Shown here: one piece after another, positions 10,194 to 20,470 of the stretch
How the letters are laid out: every line of letters begins with the position of its first letter
Numbering within the stretch: position 1 is the stretch's first letter
Assembly: GCA_902702965.1 (NCBI GenBank)
Contig: CACRXP010000624.1
Coordinates: 278,009-342,008, forward strand
Reading direction: 5' to 3'
DNA: 64,000 nt
Origin: Spirometra erinaceieuropaei
Taxonomy: Eukaryota; Platyhelminthes; Cestoda; Diphyllobothriidea; Diphyllobothriidae
The notes under the pieces: generated by a model
The model's input: the letters and a program-made list of their open reading frames with translations, nothing else
Databases searched by the model: none
What the model was told of the DNA's origin: nothing
Translations under genes and position numbers: made by a program

Positions 10194-10985
10194 TCATAGG
10201 TGCTCCTGTTCACTGGAACTTGCTACCAGAACATCGTGGACGTAGACAAAAACGAAAGGTAGATAGCGGAGGGCTTCGTTAATGAAACGTTAAAAAGTTT
10301 GAGCGGAGTTGCGTAGCCCAAAAGGCATCCTGACAAACTCGAACAGACCGAACGGTGTTGTAATCGCGGTTTTGGGAACGTCTTCTGGAGCAACGGGTAT
10401 ATGATGGAAAGCTTTGACTAAGTCAATGTTGGAAAATATTGTTGCTCCAGCTAAGCTAGATGAAAAGTCGTGGAGATGGGGCAGTGGATACCTGTCAGGC
10501 ACAGTACAAGTGTTTAACCGTCGGTAATCCCCGCATGGGCGCCAGTCAACGAGAGACTTTTTGCACACCATATGTAGAGGTGCAGCCCATGGACTAGTGG
10601 AAGGCCTAACTATGCCTAGCTCCATCATGTGACTGAATTCAGCCTTGGCTATGGCTAACTTATCGGCAGCTAAACGACGGGAACGGCTAAACACGGGTGG
10701 TCCAGTAGTTGAAATATAATGTACAACAGAATGCTTGATAGGTTGGTTAAATTGTGAAGGTCGTGTGATAGATGGAAATTCCGAAAGTAAACGATGATAG
10801 GGAGTAGACGAAGGGATTGTTGAAATGCGTGGATTAGGTGACGAAAGGGTACGAGTGGAACAATTACAATGTAAAGATGTCTTAGGATCAAATAATTTAT
10901 GGGACTTAATGTCAACGAGGAGACCGAAAAAGGATATAAAATCAGCGCCGAGAATGGCAGTATGGACATCGGCGATAGTAAATAG
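10194..10985 (-). pseudogene. Gypsy-1 protease end and reverse transcriptase with stops and altered active site
   Basis: Reading from 10985, the end of the protease ([15 protein letters not shown]) leads to [38 protein letters not shown] (motif A) and [15 protein letters not shown] (motif B). A TAA at 10290-10292 follows at once. The next stretch codes YVHD at 10233-10244 where Gypsy RTs have YVDD, so the first catalytic aspartate is replaced by histidine. A TGA at 10194-10196 closes the stretch. Reverse transcription by this copy would be lost three times over. Confidence 0.88.
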
Positions 10986-11216
10986 TCAACGAAACTAACG
11001 TCTTAGACCCAAATCTAATGTTAGGGATCGTTGACCAAAAGTTTTAATAGAAGTATTGTTAGCTGCTTGGAGGAAAAATGAAGAATTTGGTGACTTACGG
11101 TCAGTCAAGGTGGGTGGGATTAGACTGATCTCCGCACCAGTATCCACGAGAAAATTACGACAGGAAGTCCTGTCATAGATGTGGAGTAAGCGACTGGGAG
11201 AGGATGTGCCGACCAC
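10986..11216 (-). pseudogene. Gypsy-1 aspartic protease
   Basis: Codes FLVDTGAEISLIPPT, the DTGA active site of retropepsins, about 25 residues from the start of the open frame. Two in-frame stops at 10995-10997 and 10986-10988 separate it from its flap end (ILGAD). The frame lies -1 relative to gag. The gag end holds the run CGAAAAACCCCCTT (minus strand, about 11236-11250), a possible but non-canonical slip site. It would cleave the Gag-Pol polyprotein. Confidence 0.82.
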
Positions 11217-11227
11217 GTTCGTCGCCC

Positions 11228-12016
11228 TTACTGGTCGGCAAGGGGGTTTTTCGACGCGGGTGTTTTATACTTGCACGGAGAGTGGCAGCGATGGGCGTTA
11301 GAACCATAATTGTGATGATACCAACAGAAACCATCAACTGTGGGAGATCTCGGGCGGCGAGAAATTGCAGGACTACGAGGGTTATAGACACGAGTGGCCC
11401 GGAGCTGGGAAACTTCGAGAGTGAGGGCATCCAGGCGTTTGACGACATCCTCGATTGTGGGGGTAATTGTACTGCGACTAGCGACGTTAACCGTAACAGG
11501 AGGATGGTAGTACTCGAGTATACGGTCAGCAGTCTCCGCGAGCATCTGAACAGTTGATGAAGGAATGTTAGGCGCAAGGATGGCTTGCACCGAAGGAGGC
11601 AACCGTTGGAGGGAAAATTGCTTGAACATGGTGGCATCCAGCTTTTGTCCGTCTGCCAACTGCTCCAAACGCCTAAGAAGCTGCGTAGGCTTTCTGTCAC
11701 CGAGGTCCTCCTCAGAAATTAAACGTTGGAGACGTTTTTGCGTTGAGAGGGAAATGCGGGACATAAGAGCCTCCTTTAGGGCAGTATAAGGGGCTTTTGT
11801 GGGCGGGCAATCTATGATGTCGCGGAGGTCGGTGGCGATGTCCATTGGGAGTGCTGCCACAACATAGTGAAATTTCGTATCCTCTCGTGTGATCTGACGG
11901 AGGGCGAAACGGGACTCCACAGTGCGCAGCCACAACGCGATGTCACCGAGCCACACGGATGGCAGGTCAAAGGTGTGAATACCGGCTATCGGCTGGCTGG
12001 TAGAATCGTTGGACAT
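11228..12016 (-). CDS. Gypsy-1 Gag
   Basis: 262 residues from ATG at 12016, about 230 bp inside the 5' LTR. The N-terminal capsid-like half (FDLPSVWLGDIALWLRTVES, FHYVVAALP) is typical of Gag from animal Gypsy elements. Near the C-terminus is one cysteine/histidine cluster, CWYHHNYGSNAHRC, a variant zinc knuckle for binding element RNA. The frame is open throughout, unlike pol. It forms the particle shell in which reverse transcription takes place. The stop at 11228-11230 is followed 11 bases on by the protease frame. Confidence 0.85.
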   Translation of the reverse strand: MSNDSTSQPIAGIHTFDLPSVWLGDIALWLRTVESRFALRQITREDTKFHYVVAALPMDIATDLRDIIDCPPTKAPYTALKEALMSRISLSTQKRLQRLISEEDLGDRKPTQLLRRLEQLADGQKLDATMFKQFSLQRLPPSVQAILAPNIPSSTVQMLAETADRILEYYHPPVTVNVASRSTITPTIEDVVKRLDALTLEVSQLRATRVYNPRSPAISRRPRSPTVDGFCWYHHNYGSNAHRCHSPCKYKTPASKNPLADQ

Positions 12017-12248
12017 AATTAGCCGAGGTCGGTCAGAGGTCAGATAAATGGGGTAGATGACTGGCGCGTTGACAGTGAGATTGAAGGGTAGCGCTCGTAT
12101 TGGATGAAAAGGTGAGACAGTGTGAATAGCAAATAAGGGCTAGATGAATAATCTGATTGATAAAAATTAGAGTGAGGATTAATCCGAATGGAAATAGTTA
12201 TGCACAGAAATTAAACAGAAGGAGCTATGAACGATATAGGGTCACCAT
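12017..12248 (-). promoter_or_regulatory. Gypsy-1 leader with candidate primer-binding site
   Basis: Between the 5' LTR and gag. One base after the LTR, the minus strand reads TGGTGACCCTATATC, starting TGG as a tRNA-primed site should. I cannot name the tRNA. No other structure seen. Confidence 0.5.
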
Positions 12249-12453
12249 TGTAAGAGACAAACCCGCTAGTTGGGCACAGCGAGTAGGCTATCCGGTAAAC
12301 GAAAATAGCAGTATCCCAACAGTTACAAACTAGTAAATAAGAACAAAGTCGTCAGCAGGTAAAAGTGCACGTGCGTGTTCTTTTGTCTTATTCAAGGTTG
12401 TGTCAAAGCGTATTGTAACTGATTAAAACAAAACGGACTTAAATGTCACTACA
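12249..12453 (-). repeat. Gypsy-1 5' LTR
   Basis: 205-bp direct repeat of 781-984, TG...CA bounded, followed by AATT (12454-12457) as the target duplication. On the minus strand it is the promoter-bearing LTR. At about 205 bp the LTRs are short for a Gypsy element. Confidence 0.92.
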
Positions 12454-12689
12454 AATTCAATGGGTTGGTCAACGCCGTCACGGTGTGCGTGAGGGCGGAT
12501 ACTATGGAGAAAACTCCCGTTGATAGAAAATATCGATTTACCCTTCGTCATGCAGAGATTCACCGCATCAATAAAGATGTCTTGCGAGGCTGACCTAAAC
12601 TATTTCAGTTCAATTTAGTTCCGTCCTATTTTGGGAAACATAAACAAAAACCCTTGAACTCCCTATTGGTTATAAACTAAGAAAAAGCA

Positions 12690-13080
12690 ACTCTTCTATC
12701 GTGATGTCGCCATGGATCCTCGTCGATAAGGGGACCGAAACCGGTGTCAGTAGGACACTTTAAAGGACTCTGTGAGACGCCTACAGATCGGCTCGACGAC
12801 ATGGGAGGACGTGCCCCGAAGCAAACGGGGAGGGCGAGGAGAAGTGAAGACCGGCGCAGTCATCTACAAAGCCAATGGGGTCGCCACTGCCAACGCCAAG
12901 AGGGAGGCTGATAATTCACAACTGCCTCGCCTCCTCAACGCCGATCATACGCCGCCTCTAACATGTCCGCGCTGCTGACGCGCATTCAGCGCACGAAATG
13001 GTTTCGTAAGACACCATTAGACACATTTCGCCATCGACCCGACAACGTCTACCTCCACCCTCGTCCCTTCTGCAAACCTA
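12690..13080 (+). pseudogene. LINE ORF2 C-terminal tail ending in a C2H2-type finger
   Basis: Frame starting about 12691 codes LFYRDVAMDPRR, then TLKDSVRRLQIGSTTWEDV, then VKTGAVIYKANGVATANAKR, a linker, LTCPRC, and after a stop RAFSARNGFVRHH. This order (RT tail, WED helix, VKTGA-YEAN helix, then CPRC...H...H finger) is one I recognise from flatworm endonuclease-RT LINEs. Stops at about 12727, 12751 and 12976 show it is dead. The zinc finger likely helps bind element RNA or target DNA; that is inference. Upstream (12454-12690) nothing further is recognisable. Confidence 0.7.
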
Positions 13081-16000
13081 GCGCTGACCGCCACCCCCGT
13101 CACCGCCAATCTCTTTTGATGTCCACTGCCACCATCGACTGACACCATTTACCCTGCACCTATTCCAGCATCGACTGCAGCAGCCAGAATTACCACCACT
13201 ACGAATGCACGTACTTTCCCTACTTCCGCATACTCATTCATTGCAGGGCCGTACTAGGCCATATGTGTATTCATGAACATGCGCAGCAGACAACCGCTGG
13301 CTATCTCACACCGTCATTCCTTTCCCCACCAGCGCCTTCACCTCACCGAAAGCTCGGATAACATACGCTTGCGTGGATCTTTCTGTCTCTCACAAAAGTC
13401 TTTGCCCACACACAGCGGATACCGAGAGTCCATGGCATTGCAGATGTTACAGCATCCGATACACCTACCAGCGTCGTTGTCAATCGCCATTTACTGTATC
13501 AAAAGCCATTGTCAGATTCCCGTAAGGAGTGTGGGGTATGCTTCCTGGACAGATATGTGTGCTCTCATCGTCCCCCACATACTCCATACTTTTAACCTCA
13601 TTGTCGTGCCGATCAAGTGCATTGGACTTTTGTGAATAAACAGTAATAGTAGCATTATTTACAATGGTAAAGCCAAATTATGTCGAGACGGGGCTAAATT
13701 ATTTGGCACCACTCACCTGCAACGAGACCTGCAAAGTACTCGAGGATGTGGAAAGTGGTTCTGCGGATTAAATATGATTTATGGACACAGGTAAACACAC
13801 GATGGTAGATTTAATCACAGTCAGCCTGCTTCAAAGCCAGTAGTGCAACCCGATAAATCAGGAATGAAAACAAAGCGGAACCAGTTCATGACTCTACATA
13901 TCTCAGCCTGGTGTTGGATGAGAGCTATCTGCAAGATTGGCTAGCTTATATGAAGTAGGCGAGGAGATGTAAGGGAATAATCCGCCAAGCACGGGCATCA
14001 ATCAGTCAGATCATGATTTGTGACGCAACTGACGGGCCATCTGGATATCGTGTCCGAGATACAGCCCTTTTATTTTAACTTCAGTCCTCGAAGCCTCGAT
14101 AAAAACGATAGCAATAGATTTTAAATTTTATAGACTTTAATGGGTTAGATTATTTAGGTACCTTGGCAGTGATTTAAGGGCGAATAGTGATCTAAGAGGG
14201 CTTTGCGGAAAGCGGAAATGATGTTGGGTATGTACACACAGCACGAGTTCGGCAGTCCCACCATAAAAACGACGACTTTACCCATGTACGATAAAGCATG
14301 AATGACACAAGACGGTGATCTCCGCGGAAATAGGTTTATATTGGGGCAGACTTACACAGCGTCTAATGTTCTCAATGCCTGTCATAAGTTTCACGAACTC
14401 CAGCGTAGAAAGAATGTTTTGAAAATAATTTTTTATATTGTCCTAGCACAGAAACTTACATTAGCGCTCATTTTGGAATTTCGCTGTGCTTCTCGCACTA
14501 TTAATGAGACAGGATGGACAGTAGTTCCAGCTGGCTACTTATGTTGTTCTTTAGTTGGCGGTGACCAAGGCTTATTCTGTCTTTCATTTAGTGTGAAAAA
14601 AACGTTCTGTGTCTTTTTGCATAGCGCTTGCACTTGGTGACTTACTAATGACATCACACTGGAAAGAGTGCCCAACTCGATCTCTGACACTGAAAAAAAT
14701 TGTAATTCCACTTTTAGAGCCAAAAAAGTGCTGGAAATGTGACTGCCATTGGTCAACTACTGCCCTCTTTTGATATGGAACGCTGCTCTTAACTTCCTAC
14801 TGCGTGCTTCAGGTCTCCACGTCTGCCGCCCGTCAGATTGACTACCTCCGTAGAGGACCAGATGGCAGTAAAAGGTCGGTGGATGTGTGTCGATGCCACG
14901 GTGCCCCCCGATTTGTTATTTTGTCTCATTACCGCCATCCTTAACAGCGGTGCCGTCATTGTAAATCTGAGACACTCTTCACTCGTCCATCATCAAGTCG
15001 CTACATACCACTCCAACCTTTTATTTTATCGTCTTCCCTATCCAAGCACAGAGGCACTACGAAGTTTTAGAAGTGAAGCCATTTCCAGTCTGTAAATCTC
15101 CAGTGCTTGACTGTCTTGTGCTACTTAGCTAACTTACAATACGTCAACTCATCATCCTTAGAATCTTCAGCGGCGATAGGTAAGGAAGAGCAAGTTTCCC
15201 ATAGAAGCGACTGCAAAAAAGGGAAAAATTTAAAGTGCATTTCCGTCCTATACGCATTCCTGTATAACACAACCTCCCTCAACGTCTCTGCACCTTACCT
15301 CATCGCCCTTCCTAACCGATTTCGTGATCTCCATGTGAAATTTAACAGACGGACGTATTGTGTTTCTTGGACTCGATAGGTCCCGGCTCCGTTAGTACCT
15401 TTACTCTTGGCAGTCAAACCTACAAATAGTAGATCCATACGCACGCCACGACTTCACGACCGTCAGTGCGCCAACAGACTGAATTAAAGTGGGACTAAAT
15501 CGATCGCGGACCTTGTTGCCGTAAAGGGCCACGCGATGTGAGCGCGTAATAGGCTAATGGTGACAGCTGTGCCAGTGATGTGAAACTCGGATTTCAAGCG
15601 GATCCGGACCAGTTGGTTGCTGATTCTGGCCTTCAGTGAATTACGCGAAGAATTAATGCACGTTCAATAACTACCATGGAGTCGTTTCAGAATATTCTCC
15701 CACTATTGTGCTATTTGGCCTGTGAGTAGAAGCCCTCGGATTGCAGCATATATAAGACGTCTGGCCCAAATAATGCTGTTTAATCGCACATCGACTGAAA
15801 TGTTCTGTTCTATTTCATTTTGTTACCTCGGCCTCGAGAATCATGAGATTTTAAGCCTAATCTCTTCTTAGTACGCTGCATCCCGGCATGGCTTTCTACC
15901 AACAGGTATACTTCTCCAGCAGCTTCAATTTTGAGGTGGTTGCAATCAACTTTGTGTACAAGTGCAATGTCCTATTTGTCGGTGGTCACCAGACGGGAAA

Positions 16001-16620
16001 CAAACGTGCATGCAAGCGCACAAGCTATTATTAACTAGTTTGTCAAGAACTTTTCTATTTTCATTGATATAAAACATAAAGATAAATCGATCTGCCTACC
16101 AACGGCCTGCTGGTGGCGATTGTTGAGTTCCTACAATTCGAACCCATTGCCCCTTGGCGTGATGTGCACTTGCCTTTAAAATCATCGATACATCCGAGAT
16201 GATGAACATACCCGCCCTGTCGTTAGAGATGTTCGATAGACAACGTAGTTTAATTGATTTTATGCAGTTCTTGAGGTTTGCTGGTTTCAGTTTAAAACAT
16301 TTGGAATGTCTTAACTTCCTTAGATTCCAGAAGCATTTTTCCCCCGGTATGAACTAAAAGCAGGCATGTACAACGGAATTTATTGGAGCCAATTAATTTC
16401 CTGACGGCTTTTCAACTGCAGCCCGTCTCTGCATAACATAGGTAACGAATGAAAGCACACAGCAGAATGAATTTGTACAGAATGGCAATGAGTAGGAGCA
16501 ATGTCAATCTTCAAGACAATGAGCAATCAAATGAGAAACTTTTCCATTAGCATCATATAGGAAAGAGAGAGAGACGGCATTTTAACAACAAATTACAGTC
16601 ACGAGCAAATCGAGGCGTGA
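13081..16620. other. No gene recognised
   Basis: Several open frames of 70-120 codons occur here (13273-13635, 14302-14640, 14838-15095, 15107-15379), but none shows a family motif, and they overlap stops and repeats. The first may be decayed 3' sequence of the LINE at 12690. I see no tRNA, rRNA or ordered repeat. Confidence 0.5.
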
Positions 16621-16623
16621 AGG

Positions 16624-17900
16624 TTACCAGGGCAATTGCATATTGACCACGCAGTCTAACTGCTGGCATAGGTCTGGTTTCTCCCTCCGTATGCGAGCTG
16701 CTTCGAAGAAACGCAAGGTTCGAGTTGTATGTGCTAGGACATGTACTCGAAACGCTGTTTTAGGGTCGAAAACATGACCACTATATAACAGTTGTTTCGT
16801 TATAGACGAACGAGGAGTTTTGTTTTCCTGTCAATTAGGCAAATGCTCAGCGGCCCTAGTTTCCGATTGCCTTTGCGTTCGCGAATGCCCTTTCATCTGC
16901 AAATGCACGTAAATTCATGCACACAGTTTTGTGTGGCGTGCATCAGCGAGGCATCCTTCGCCCGATACATTGTAAGGCCTTTTGTACGAACGATAAAGAC
17001 GAGTTCTGTTGCGTTGTATGTCCTCTCAGTTGTGTAATGTAAGCGTCGCTTTATTCTGTTGGAGACGTTATCACCCTCAAAAGGTAAACATATTATATAG
17101 GGCTTCTCCGGAACAGGCTTATCTATCAACTTTGGCCGAAAAATGTTTGTTCTACTTCTGAACGAAGCGTGTAGGATAATAACGATTAAGTAGGGCTTCT
17201 CTGATGCGGACAGTTTCTGTATCAATGGTCTGCCTAGAGCAAATATCTCTAGCTCTTTAAAAAGAGTATGTACCAGATTCCTTTTCTACTATATTAACGC
17301 AAAGCTTTTAAAGTGTAACTATTGCCCTTTCCACGTAATCATGTGGAGGGCGGAGCATCTTATCGGACCATTATCCTTTCTAAACAAGAGAACGTCTAGG
17401 AAGGGTAACTTGTAACCCTGCTCTATTTCCATCGTAAACTTGATTTTCGGATTCAAATTATTCATCACACAAAGCAGGCTGGCGGCGTCTTCCTCTTTGT
17501 CAAGAACAGTGAATATATCATCAACGTCATGTTTAATTTTGATGAAACCTTCTCTCCGAGGTAACCCACAAAAACGTCGGCGATGGTTGGCCCAAGCGGA
17601 TTTCCCATTGCGACTCCATCAATTTGTATGTAAAGTTCCCCATTGAACAGAAGTTAAATAGTTTTAGTGCAAAGTAACAACAATGGCGTAGTATTTCGGG
17701 GTACAGGCGGGTTTCGGACGCATGAGCGCATATAACACCCATTGTTTATTCAATGGTACATTAGTAAATAAGAATTCGATGTCTAAGGAAATCTTGCACT
17801 TAACAGCGATGTTCTGTTGACGAATCACTTCAATGAAATGAACATTTCTTCCGCTTCGGTCTGGACATGTGGCGATAGTGGTGACTAGGACGCCTGCCCT
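16624..17900 (-). pseudogene. Penelope-like element (PLE-1) RT and GIY-YIG fragment
   Basis: Translated across frameshifts on the minus strand: RT motif A region (KISLDIEFLFTNVPL), IQIDGVAMGNPLGPTIADV (motif B), VDDIFTVLDKEEDA (motif C), then EQGYKLPFLDVLLFRKDNG, KPYIICLPFEGDNVS and IKRRLH. Next come a degraded GIY-YIG region, RSSITKQLLYSGHVFDPK and a C-terminal NMQLPW followed by a stop at 16624-16626. The order is that of PLEs, which carry an RT fused to a GIY-YIG nuclease. The wording differs from PLE-2 and PLE-3 below (NPLGPTIADVFVGYL against PMGSPISGFIA), so it is a separate lineage, perhaps nearer the schistosome Cercyon group. Truncated at the RT N-terminus; at least three frameshifts. 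Confidence 0.8.
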
Positions 17901-19009
17901 GTGGTGCTTTCTGCTGGAGTATTACTTAGCTTATGAACTCTTAACCAACGAATGTCTCGGTAATATGGCTTGAATGCCTAACATAAGCCTCGTGCAGCGG
18001 CCTCCACATACTTGACCTTAGTCCATTACATCTCACACTAGCCAGCCCTCGCTGTTCTTTCAAAAGGACGGTAAATACGTTTTCATCTGATCCATTATTG
18101 AAAGCTGCAGGCTCGGGGTTTAGAGACCGTCAGCAGGCTTGACCATGGTGACATTCAGTCTATCCCAGTGGTTGTTGTTCCCGTAATTGAAGACAGCGTA
18201 AATTCTGTCAGGGACTCCCTGGGGCTGTTCGTGCAGATACTGCACATTGGGTTGGCACTGAGAGCATGTTTCCCTTTTAACCGAAGTTTATGAAAGTAAA
18301 GACTGGACACTGGCAGTGCCGGAATAGAATGTGGGGAAGACACCAGTGATAAAAACTGCGATCTGTGTCGTCTCAGGAGGTAGTACGAGTTCAAAGCATC
18401 GCACATAAAAGCAGAGGTTAGCAGGTTGCGGTGGAACTTATAATTGCAGTCACCAGCACTATCTCTGGTGCAGAGATGACGTTTGGCGGTAGGTTCACGT
18501 TGCCAGAGTATTTGAAAAAAGGAGATGGGATGCACATATGTAGATGGCCTCTCGGTCAACTGTTTGCACGTGGTCTTACTAGCATGAAACGACAATACGT
18601 TAAATAGGTTGCCACATGTAATTTCTTCAGTAATCTTACACATTCCGTCGTCAAAATAACGCAAATCGTCAAACAAATGGCAAGAGTTGCATTGGCCCGA
18701 CTCAGATTTTCGCCTTTCTAGACCCTTGTACGAGCATTGCGGTTTTTAATTCGCCACTTACCTCCTCCCCTACACTAATGACAGGGACACGGTTCTACTA
18801 GCTTCAAAATCGCAAACGCAGGCACAGCCCACTTGCATAAATGGACGACAGATTTACGTTTGCACACACGCGGGAAACCCGAGATTCTGATCTGGACGCA
18901 ACTCAGCTTCTGGCTGACGCGTAAGAGGTGCTCGTATCTCGTGCCAGAACACGACAAACTCGCTGACCACAGAACGCTGCCCATTTTTGGGCGTATTTTG
19001 GCAGTAGGT
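17901..19009. other. No gene recognised; one unexplained open frame
   Basis: A 173-codon open frame lies on the minus strand at 18155-18676. It is rich in Ser, Leu, His and Cys and shows no motif. It may be 5' sequence of PLE-1, which runs the same way, but nothing in it proves that. The rest is featureless to the LINE end at 19010. Confidence 0.4.
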
Positions 19010-20470
19010 CAGTATATTTTAAGAGTAATAGGCAATGCCTTCGAAAACCCTATTGTAAACGGTACATGCAATATTTCACTATAAATAAACATGGTACTGA
19101 AATGTTGTCAGTAATATACACATTTAACATAATATTTTCCATGAAAATGTAGAAAAAAACTTGAGAACATTCAGTTGTAGATGATTTCAGTAAAATGCAC
19201 TGACAGTCATCCGCATTAGCGGTATGAGTATGCAAGGCGTTGGTTTAGCACCACAGAGCTGTTCTGTTCAGACAAGCGATAGTATCCAAGCAAATATGCA
19301 TCGAGTCTTTGCTTGAACGTCTCCGTGGTATCCGCCATTATTACGTCCTCAGGAAGCCCGTTCCAGGCACCGACGACTCGCTGTGAAAAACAGTATTTGC
19401 GAACGTCCAGGCGGCATCGGGATCCTCTAAGTTTTAGAGAGTTCCCACGCAGGTTTGTTGTTGTGGCCAGGGTGAAGAAATCGTCGGGGTTTAGGGCACA
19501 TTCCCGGTTCCTCAATATCCGATAGGCCTGTATGAGATCTCCTCGAACCTGCCTGTACTCAAGAGGAAAAAGTTTAAGTTCCCTAAGTCGGCAGTTATAA
19601 GGTAAAGTCCTGAGGCCTTTTACAATTTTTGTTGCTCTCCTCTGAACTCTTTCTAGCAACTTATTGTCTTTTTTAGCCACGGGCGCCACGCTTCGATTCC
19701 ATATTCCAGATGCGAGCGAATGAACGCTCCGTATAATTTTCCAAATAACTCTTTGTCTATGTCCACAAAAGATCGTTTACTGGCAAAGAGAACACTAGTT
19801 GCTCTTTTGGACGCCCTAGCACACTGAGATGAAGGCTTAAGGGTCGACAGAATGTTAACCCCAAGATCTTTTTGTTCTGTTACATTTGAAAGGCACCTTC
19901 CACCAAGTTGGTAATGGTGATCCTCTCCGTCAGATCTTCCAGTCGTTTTGAGTCGCAGCGCGACCAACTTCTCTAGGTTAAAATTTAGCAGCCATTTGTC
20001 AGACCATTCGCATAGGCGGTTCAGTCCTTCTTGCAGGGCCCGTTCATCATGTTCGCCGTTGATCGCTCGCCATAACTTGATGTCATCAACAAATATGACT
20101 CCATTGCAGTCCAGTCCATTCATAGTCGTTGACATAAATTAAAAATAGTACTGGTCCTAGTACGGAGCCCTGCGGAACTCCACTCACAACTGGCACTGGT
20201 GTTGACTTCGCACTACCAATACACACAGATTGTGATCGACCAGTCAGAAAGTCCTTTACCCAGTTTAATAGGTTTCCCCTTATCCCTGACTCTCGGACCT
20301 TGTAAAGTAACCGGTGGTGTGGAACACTATCAAAGGCTTTCTTGAAATCTATGTAAACGATATCGACCTTTGTTCCTGCGTCTAACGAGCGAGACCACTG
20401 TTCCGTTGAATAAAGCATATTAGTTAGGCGGCAGTGATTTCTAATATGCTTCACAATGGTTTTGAACATT
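19010..20470 (-). pseudogene. LINE-F: CR1/Jockey-superfamily RT, 5' truncated
   Basis: Three overlapping frames (20469-20086, 20135-19653, 19689-19216) give VYIDFKKAFDSVPHHRLL (motif A), SGVPQGSVLGPVLFLIYVND (motif B), FVDDIKLWR (motif C with Val for the usual Ala), then GAFIRSHLEYGIEAWRPW, LERVQRRATKIV and a C-terminus with WNGLPEDV. The frameshifts near 20100 and 19670 disable it. The 3' end is 19015-19060, where the minus strand carries the same terminal sequence (TAGGGTTTTCGAAGGC...GCCTATTA) as LINE-A at 27618-27650. Truncation at 20470 removes the endonuclease and RT fingers. Confidence 0.9.

Larger units (their letters stand above)
781..12453 (-). mobile_element. Ty3/Gypsy LTR retrotransposon (Gypsy-1), interrupted by a BEL/Pao insertion
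   Basis: Two near-identical LTRs (781-984 and 12249-12453) bound the element. Each begins TG and ends CA, and both are flanked by AATT (777-780 and 12454-12457), a 4-bp target duplication. Read on the minus strand the order is gag, protease, RT, RNase H, integrase, which is the Gypsy order. The insert 2048-9082 (BEL element plus one copy of its target duplication) splits the integrase; without it the element is about 4.6 kb. Coding is decayed by stops in protease and RT and by an altered RT active site. The two LTRs differ at about four positions in 205, so integration is fairly recent but older than that of the BEL element inside it. Confidence 0.93.

Noticed and set aside
11236..11250. -1 frameshift signal at the Gypsy-1 gag/protease boundary
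   Set aside because: The A5-C5 run is suggestive, but the heptamer does not fit X-XXY-YYZ and I see no clear downstream pseudoknot, so it is mentioned only in the protease entry.
11173..11700. 175-codon minus-strand frame overlapping gag
   Set aside because: It is the out-of-frame shadow of Gypsy-1 gag.
18155..18676. 173-codon minus-strand frame as a gene
   Set aside because: No motif, biased composition, and no support beyond length.
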